Below, one piece after another: positions 14,501-18,079 of a stretch of 18,079 nt of DNA. The position numbers were made by a program, and so were the translations under genes. Every line of letters starts with the position of its first letter. Positions within the stretch are counted from its first letter, which is position 1. Origin of the DNA: an uncultured Eggerthellaceae bacterium (lineage in GTDB: Bacteria; Actinomycetota; Coriobacteriia; Coriobacteriales; Eggerthellaceae); assembly GCA_910588435.1 (NCBI GenBank), contig CAJUPL010000035.1:1-18079 (forward strand). The letters run 5' to 3'. A model generated the notes under the pieces. That model saw only the letters and a program-made list of their open reading frames with translations, was not told where the DNA came from and did no database searches.

Positions 14501-17097
14501 ATCTTCGCCTCATCCACGCCATCAGCAAGCTTGATGTGCATCTCGTCTGCATAGAGCGCGGACACATCGTCCTCGATGCTGTCATATCCATGGAAGCGCA
14601 TCTCAGCGATGTCGATCAGGCGGACATAGCGCTGCATGCCGATGAGCACCTTGTCAGCCCTGAGGCCACCAGGCAGCTTCACCAGCGTGTAGGTGCGACC
14701 ATTCGCGCACTTCTGCTGAGTGAAGGTGACGCCTTGCACGCGCGTCCAGCCAGAGCCACCATTGGAGGCGTGGATGGTCACGGAGCTGTATTCGATGTTC
14801 TGCGAAGAGGCCGCCCATGAGATGAAGCCGAGGTCCTTGGCGCTGTCGAACGTGACCTCGATGCCGTGGTTGCCTGCGTTATAGGCGCTGCCCATATCCC
14901 AGTCGGTCTTCTTCACGTATGACACGTAGCTGTCATCGAAGAGCCCGAGCGCTGTGCCTGCATTCGCATCCAAGGGGCTATCGACCATGCTGGTGTTCGG
15001 GCCGATGGCACGTGCCGTGGTGATGCCCGTGAGATAGCGCCCGTTCGCGTCCTTGCTGTTGATCAGCTTGTATGTTGGCAGCTCAGCCGGAGCGATGGTG
15101 GTGGTAGTGCCCACAACGGTCCTGGACGGTCCGCTGTTGCCAAGCTCGTTCACGCCTGTGACGTACACCTCATATGTTGTGGTGTCCTCAAGGCCTGAGA
15201 TCTGGAAGCTGTTGCGCTCGGTGCTTGCAGTGGTCGTCCACTGGGCATCCCCTTCCTTGCGATAGCTCAGGAAGTAGGAGTCAGTGTCTTCCATGGCCTT
15301 CCAGCTGACGGTCAGCATCTTGTAACCGCCAGTGACGCGCACGCTCTCAGGAGGAGCCGGCTTCTTCGTGGCCTTCGGCGTGACCGTCTGCTCCGCGCAC
15401 CAGCCGCTGCGCCATGCGCCGTTCGTCGCCTGGACCTTCACCGTGTAAGTGTGGTTGTTCTCGACCTTGCCCTTGTTGCCGTACTTGAAAGCATCCACCA
15501 AGAGCGTGGTGTTCTTCGTGGACAGGATCTGCTCATTGCCGTTCTCAGAGACGGAGACCTCATAGCCGGTCACGTTCGCCTCAGCATTCCAGCTGATGGT
15601 GAATTGCTTGCTCCCGCCAACGAGGGACGTGATGGTGGGAATGTTCATCTCTGGAGGTGCGATGAGCTCTTCGGCACCGTTCAGGAACTCAACGGTTGAT
15701 ATCTCTGCAAGATTCAGGTTGCCGTCAGAGGCCTGCGTCTTGGTGACGGTGGTGGTGACCTTCTTGATGGCGATCTTCTTGCCGAAGTCGATCACGATAT
15801 TGCCGAACGCATCCAGGGTTGCCTTCTGGTTCGCAGCGAATGCCTTCTGGGGCAGCAGGCCAACGGCAATGGCTGCTCTCTCTGCCAGGCTCTGTGCATC
15901 TTCACCAGCACCTATGTCATAGACCAAGGTCTGCTCTTCGCCGTTCTCGTCATCGAAGGTCACTTCAGCCTGGCCGTCTTTGATCGCATGAGGATGGATG
16001 GTGGCCGCGCCCGTCTTCTCATCTATGGCCACGGGAGGCTTGATGGTGATGCATCCCACCGTCTCGTCTTTGAGCTGGCTTTGAAGGTTATCAAGCTGGA
16101 TCTTCAGCGGGTTGTCCACAGAGATGGGAGCATCATTCTCAGGCTTCATGATGATAGAAGCATGCTCATCTGGGTTGCCCACCACATCATTGATGTTCCC
16201 GATGGTGCTTCCTTGAGCCACCTCTACGTTCTCAGTGGTAGCAGTGGTGATGCGCGGCTTTGACGGCACGCTTGATGTGACCGCGTCGCGCTTGTAGCCC
16301 TCTGCCAGCACCTGCAGGTCAGCAAGAGAGACATCTCCTGAACCGGTGAGGTCACAATCACCAGCTGAGGCACCTGTGGTGCCCGCCTCGAGCGTTGAGA
16401 TCAGGATGTCCACGTCCGTTGCGTCGATGGCGTCATCACGGTTGACGTCACCATAGAACATGACGCCGGCCTTCTGGTCGGAATTCTCCCATGTATTGAC
16501 CTTCACCGTGTATGAGCGAGCAACGCCATCATCAACGGTGATGTACTCCCTGTACTTCGCGTGCTGCCCAGAGGTGATGGTCAGCTCATATTCGCCCGGC
16601 TCAACGCTCTGGAAGGTGTATGAGCCCTGATATGCATCACCGAAGAGCTCAGTGGTGACCATCTGGTGCCCTCGGCCTGTGAGCGCCAGGTAGAACGTTG
16701 ACTCATGCTTGCCGAATGGCTTCGCGTCTGTGATGTCAACATGGATCACGCTCTTTGCGAAGGACTCCTCATCCTCGTCATTCTCAGATGGCTTGAGCGT
16801 GCCGGCGGGATGATCCTCCCCTTCGGTGCCATCCTCCGTGTCAGCTGGGTCCTTCTCAGTGCCCTCACCCTGATCCTCTGAGCCTGTCTGCTCACCCTCA
16901 GTGGCAGCGCCCTCATCTGAAGGGCTGCCTTGCACTTCCTCTGTTGTGGCTGTTGGATCTTGATCCTCAGCCTCATCAGCGAATGCAGGGATCCCCAGCA
17001 TGGAGACGACTAGCGCAGCCGATGCGAAGAGCGAGACCGCCCTCTTCGCATGCATCATGAGGGCTGCATGCATCTTGCGTGACCTGGTTCGTTTCAT
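11506..17097 (-). CDS. Secreted M60-like metallopeptidase with dockerin, FN3 and F5/8C-like modules
   Basis: A 1863-residue exported protease. Modules in order: signal peptide (1-40, cleavage after AFA); Asp/Glu-rich linker (41-112); beta domain resembling a Cna-B or X-module (115-202); type I dockerin-like repeat (212-271); undefined region (281-480) whose end looks galactose-binding-like; two fibronectin III domains (about 483-575 and 580-668); F5/8 type C-like domain (about 675-838); M60-like N-terminal and catalytic regions (about 845-1400); FN3-like domain (1422-1525); second F5/8 type C-like domain (1535-1705); C-terminal beta domain (1715-1855). The zinc site is HEIGH (1243-1247) with E1258 eleven residues later, matching the M60 HExxHx(8-28)E motif. 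Known M60 peptidases cleave mucins and other O-glycoproteins, so a similar host-glycoprotein substrate is likely. No sortase signal or C-terminal helix is visible, so retention probably depends on the dockerin. AAGGGG lies 6 nt before the ATG. Confidence 0.92.
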   Translation of the reverse strand: MKRTRSRKMHAALMMHAKRAVSLFASAALVVSMLGIPAFADEAEDQDPTATTEEVQGSPSDEGAATEGEQTGSEDQGEGTEKDPADTEDGTEGEDHPAGTLKPSENDEDEESFAKSVIHVDITDAKPFGKHESTFYLALTGRGHQMVTTELFGDAYQGSYTFQSVEPGEYELTITSGQHAKYREYITVDDGVARSYTVKVNTWENSDQKAGVMFYGDVNRDDAIDATDVDILISTLEAGTTGASAGDCDLTGSGDVSLADLQVLAEGYKRDAVTSSVPSKPRITTATTENVEVAQGSTIGNINDVVGNPDEHASIIMKPENDAPISVDNPLKIQLDNLQSQLKDETVGCITIKPPVAIDEKTGAATIHPHAIKDGQAEVTFDDENGEEQTLVYDIGAGEDAQSLAERAAIAVGLLPQKAFAANQKATLDAFGNIVIDFGKKIAIKKVTTTVTKTQASDGNLNLAEISTVEFLNGAEELIAPPEMNIPTITSLVGGSKQFTISWNAEANVTGYEVSVSENGNEQILSTKNTTLLVDAFKYGNKGKVENNHTYTVKVQATNGAWRSGWCAEQTVTPKATKKPAPPESVRVTGGYKMLTVSWKAMEDTDSYFLSYRKEGDAQWTTTASTERNSFQISGLEDTTTYEVYVTGVNELGNSGPSRTVVGTTTTIAPAELPTYKLINSKDANGRYLTGITTARAIGPNTSMVDSPLDANAGTALGLFDDSYVSYVKKTDWDMGSAYNAGNHGIEVTFDSAKDLGFISWAASSQNIEYSSVTIHASNGGSGWTRVQGVTFTQQKCANGRTYTLVKLPGGLRADKVLIGMQRYVRLIDIAEMRFHGYDSIEDDVSALYADEMHIKLADGVDEAKIDALDARLNTPDSDGNYYPYKSAVQMDLDFARQLLADEKAGLSEVIEIHTDISAAADSGKSLGMGGLNSWQPLGKVAAAGDQLILYATSKNASSNSKLQMYVGQQYPEVSAAPSYGGTFNVGKRTIYTVPEKIQEKDKEHGGPLYAQYTGNNPNETWYVRVMGGHDIPTLDLHNVTDHAERIARAEQYINELDITLTLLETSKNSEDAHRAAHQAESKLVVDKVPQDTINPSVACNYNDRNCIHNATEIMTDTMLYSVPASQAARACTGSSVSERAAKLIEHMDGSEQLMKLFYQHKGLMEPGDGVAKTNEISSQHLNIRCMVMFDGAFMYAAGNHIGVDFPQSGNFAILSPISDAATKPGATRQKGDGNYFGWGTAHEIGHNINNSRYSYAEVTNNYFAQLCRMINEGTTRFKYDAVYDRVTSGAIGRTGNVFTQLAMYWQLMLAHDSNEIYTLYDNYEALRANRFFARVDGYARNPASAPAPNGVALVCNAGESQNIIRLASAAAEMDLTDFFTSWGMVPNDETRAYISQFPKEVRGLQYVNDDAAAWAKANPNAPKVTGADVVSASAKQSNSKVTLSLGVKDASLASSLIGYEVTRVTYASGVMQTEVVGFAQAGADGSATYEDDAAYLGNRAVSYQVKAVDKFLNYSAVAATNQMKLDGNGRYTPTEWSAETNLVQTNSDQANDDVDVSAEPECPDEAAASAPKAIDAVLTGEGQFVGRTNGTGADAADPYVMIDMKKMSPVVSVRYTPGDGNAIGDYVIETSVNGLNFTEVASGMFSINDEGYADVFFTGKNEDGTEGAWICVENARYVRIKAPGAANKELSIKELSIFGPSGDNIDFTKVAGQEDVNAIGTLTADFQLDADDPSKVIPQGSIIFTGSVKGNPAYNVVVLYDQAGTIVGGSIKTDEGEMLNAEQVLLAEVPDGSKIGDTADGRWVYWIAPTDGTWPTQVRAELYRVNDAFTNEGQRLVADTVFVDVPAKDALPGITLRNAQNQ
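13357..13371 (-). other. Catalytic HEIGH zinc motif of the M60-like peptidase
   Basis: Encodes residues 1243-1247 (H-E-I-G-H). The third zinc ligand or gluzincin glutamate is probably E1258 in SYAEVTNN. The intact motif argues that the enzyme is active. Confidence 0.85.
16285..16464 (-). other. Dockerin type I-like module
   Basis: Encodes residues 212-271 with two EF-hand-like calcium loops. Loop 1 is DVNRDDAIDATD (217-228), with D217, N219, D221, D225 and D228 at positions 1, 3, 5, 9 and 12. Loop 2 is DLTGSGDVSLAD (249-260), with D249, T251, S253, S257 and D260 at the same positions. Each loop is followed by a short helix (VDILISTLEAG and LQVLAEGYK). This duplicated pattern is characteristic of dockerins. 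It lies near the N-terminus, directly after a small beta domain. Confidence 0.8.
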
Positions 17098-17117
17098 AGC
17101 ATACCCCTTATGGACAT

Positions 17118-17164
17118 ACCTATTCCTTTATAACGATATTGCAACGCATTATAAACGAATAGGT
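17118..17164. promoter_or_regulatory. Inverted-repeat operator candidate upstream of the peptidase/cohesin operon
   Basis: Arms ACCTATTCCTTTATAA (17118-17133) and TTATAAACGAATAGGT (17149-17164) are complementary at 15 of 16 positions across a 15-bp spacer. The right arm overlaps the best -10 box. Centre-to-centre distance is 31 bp, close to three DNA turns, which suits a regulator binding two sites on one face. A transcribed hairpin is the alternative. Confidence 0.55.
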
Positions 17165-17174
17165 TACTTTCCAA
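17148..17174 (-). promoter_or_regulatory. Probable promoter of the peptidase/cohesin operon
   Basis: The minus strand has TATAAT (17148-17153) and a -35-like TTGGAA (17169-17174) with a short 15-bp spacer. The expected transcript starts about 45 bp before the ATG at 17097. The -10 lies inside the inverted repeat, consistent with repression or regulated access. A second TATAAA in the other arm (17127-17132) lacks a -35. Confidence 0.4.
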
Positions 17175-17236
17175 GCCAGGGTTCTCAGAAGTTCAAGGTC
17201 ATCCTCAGATCCTCAAGTTGCATGCATATATAGGAA

Positions 17237-17264
17237 GAGGGACGAGGCTGATGCCTCGTCCCTC
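17237..17264 (-). terminator. Rho-independent terminator of the phasin-like gene
   Basis: A perfect 12-bp inverted repeat GAGGGACGAGGC (17237-17248) / GCCTCGTCCCTC (17253-17264) has a 4-nt loop and lies about 30 bp after the stop codon. The minus-strand tail TTCCTATAT is only moderately T-rich. It insulates the downstream surface-protein promoter. Confidence 0.75.
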
Positions 17265-17293
17265 AAGTTGATGCTCTATTCGAAGCTTGGATG

Positions 17294-17638
17294 CTACTGC
17301 TGCTCAGCTGCAGCCTGGACCTCAGCTGCCTCTTGAGCCTTCATGGCGTCTGCGCCATCAACGTCAGCTGCCAGCTCAGCCACGCGCGCAGCGAATGCAT
17401 CGCGCTGCTCCTTGGTCATCGTCTGCATCTGAGCCTTGATGATGTCATCGCGAAGCTCTGCTGTCTTGTCGTTGGCATCCTCTGTGAGCTGAGATGCGAT
17501 CTCCTTGCCCTCATCCACAGTGAGCTGTCCGCGCTTGACCAGCGTATCCAAGACCTCCTGCGTCTTGTCTGCACCGATAGCCAGAGCACCCACGCCTGCC
17601 AAGAATATCTGACGGAAAGGATCTGTTACGTTCGCCAT
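17294..17638 (-). CDS. Phasin-family-like small helical protein
   Basis: A 114-residue soluble, almost entirely helical protein. The N-terminal DPFRQIFLAGVGALAIGADKTQEVLDTLVKRGQLTVDEGKEIASQL pattern is typical of the phasin/PhaF-type family (COG3937-like), in which a short amphipathic hairpin precedes a coiled-coil. The C-terminus is rich in Ala, Gln and Glu. Phasins coat polyhydroxyalkanoate granules, but family members also occur in bacteria without such granules, and no PHA synthase is in this window, so the role is open. AGGAGG (17649-17654) lies 10 nt before the ATG. The gene stands alone between the hairpin-rich region and its own terminator. Confidence 0.75.
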   Translation of the reverse strand: MANVTDPFRQIFLAGVGALAIGADKTQEVLDTLVKRGQLTVDEGKEIASQLTEDANDKTAELRDDIIKAQMQTMTKEQRDAFAARVAELAADVDGADAMKAQEAAEVQAAAEQQ

Positions 17639-17769
17639 CTTAGAAACGCCTCCTAGACGCTTGAGCCTTCATTGCATCTCAAGGATGACGCATCAGATCA
17701 CAGAAAGGCTGCTGCTTCCGTTTATGTTACAGAACGGTTTTGAGCGTGAGACGAACAATGCTGCGTAAT

Positions 17770-18079
17770 GAGGGTGATAACCCGAAACACCCGGATAGGT
17801 TATCTGCGCCAGGCTGGCTGGCCTGAACTGGGGCTGGCTTCCGGGTGTTCGCAGGCTGTCGCCTGCGTTACGTTGCACTGACGTGCAACTGCGCTTCCAA
17901 TGGAAGCGCCCACAGGATAGGGGTGTTGCCTGGTTGCGCACGCTAGCAGTCTGTGTTGCTGCTCATTGGCATGCGGAACCGCGCTTGAGCAAGGTGCAAG
18001 CTTCACCCGGATCAGACGCACGAGAGTGCGCCAAGGCCGCTACTTTGAACAGCGAGAACGCTGTTCAAAGTTAAAGGCC
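17770..18079 (+). ncRNA. Candidate structured RNA or RNA-bearing repeat element, class unknown
   Basis: The 441 bp upstream of the phasin-like gene (17639-18079) hold no convincing gene. The distal roughly 300 bp contain successive perfect hairpins: 17776-17782/17798-17804 (7 bp), 17850-17856/17861-17867 (7 bp, TGTC loop), 17872-17878/17883-17889 (7 bp, TGAC loop), 17891-17898/17902-17909 (8 bp), 18017-18021/18026-18030 (5 bp, GAGA loop) and 18043-18054/18059-18070 (12 bp). AACACCCGGA (17786-17795), in the first loop, is perfectly complementary to TCCGGGTGTT (17840-17849), so a pseudoknot is possible. No T-rich tract follows any hairpin on the plus strand. Signatures of RNase P, tmRNA or SRP RNA were not recognised. 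Strand is uncertain; plus is chosen because the repeated terminal module is described in that orientation. Confidence 0.4.
18028..18079 (+). repeat. Structured intergenic repeat, copy B
   Basis: Same 15-nt left flank (18028-18042) and 9-nt right flank (18071-18079) as copy A, around a perfect 12-bp stem (18043-18054 / 18059-18070) with an AGAA loop. The five outer base pairs of the stem match copy A. The seven inner pairs differ in sequence but remain complementary. The window ends exactly at the last base shared with copy A. Confidence 0.75.

Noticed and set aside
17693..18021. Short overlapping open frames in the right-end gene-free region
   Set aside because: Composition is unlike the other proteins, no Shine-Dalgarno is seen, and the frames run through a series of hairpins; structure explains the stretch better than coding.
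17770..18079. RNase P RNA, tmRNA or SRP RNA
   Set aside because: I could not find the conserved cores of these RNAs on either strand, such as the RNase P GAGGAAAGTCC block or a tRNA-like end with CCA.

Overview
The window looks like an ordinary bacterial chromosome segment with one accessory locus. Every gene I can support lies on the minus strand. The moderately GC-rich coding sequence, gene content, gene neighbourhood and an LPxTG-like sorting signal suggest a host-associated actinobacterium, probably class Coriobacteriia (gut, rumen or oral). That placement is inference from family resemblance; the window has no rRNA or other marker gene that fixes it.

Transcription runs from high to low coordinates. 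At the right end (17639-18079) is a gene-free stretch packed with hairpins. It ends in a 52-nt element whose second copy forms the first 50 nt of the window. Next come a small phasin-like gene (17294-17638) with its own terminator, a promoter region carrying a near-perfect inverted repeat (17118-17164), and a two-gene locus. The first gene of that locus encodes a secreted 1863-residue M60-like metallopeptidase with a dockerin-like module (11506-17097). The second encodes a small cohesin-like surface protein with a sortase signal (10648 to 11472 or 11502). A terminator at 10597-10623 closes this unit.

A tightly packed housekeeping cluster follows: enolase (eno), molybdenum insertase (moeA), a MogA/MoaB-type molybdopterin protein, alanine racemase (alr) and family 4 uracil-DNA glycosylase. 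Spacing there is between 8 bp and a 1-bp overlap. After an 82-bp gap come a DUF948-type membrane/coiled-coil protein and an AI-2E family transporter that overlap by 4 bp, then a probable terminator. Finally alaS and ruvX are coupled with a 1-bp gap, followed by a strong hairpin terminator.

The most interesting locus is the peptidase/cohesin pair. The peptidase has a signal peptide but no visible membrane or cell-wall anchor. It does have two calcium-loop repeats typical of a type I dockerin. The next gene encodes a cohesin-like domain on an acidic stalk with LSQTGD, a membrane helix and a basic tail. The simplest reading is a minimal two-part, cellulosome-like surface assembly that docks a predicted mucin or O-glycoprotein peptidase onto a cell-wall-linked receptor. 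The second interesting item is the structured element at both window ends. Its flanks are identical, while its apical stem differs in sequence but stays paired, which is what a conserved structured RNA or mobile RNA-bearing repeat would show.
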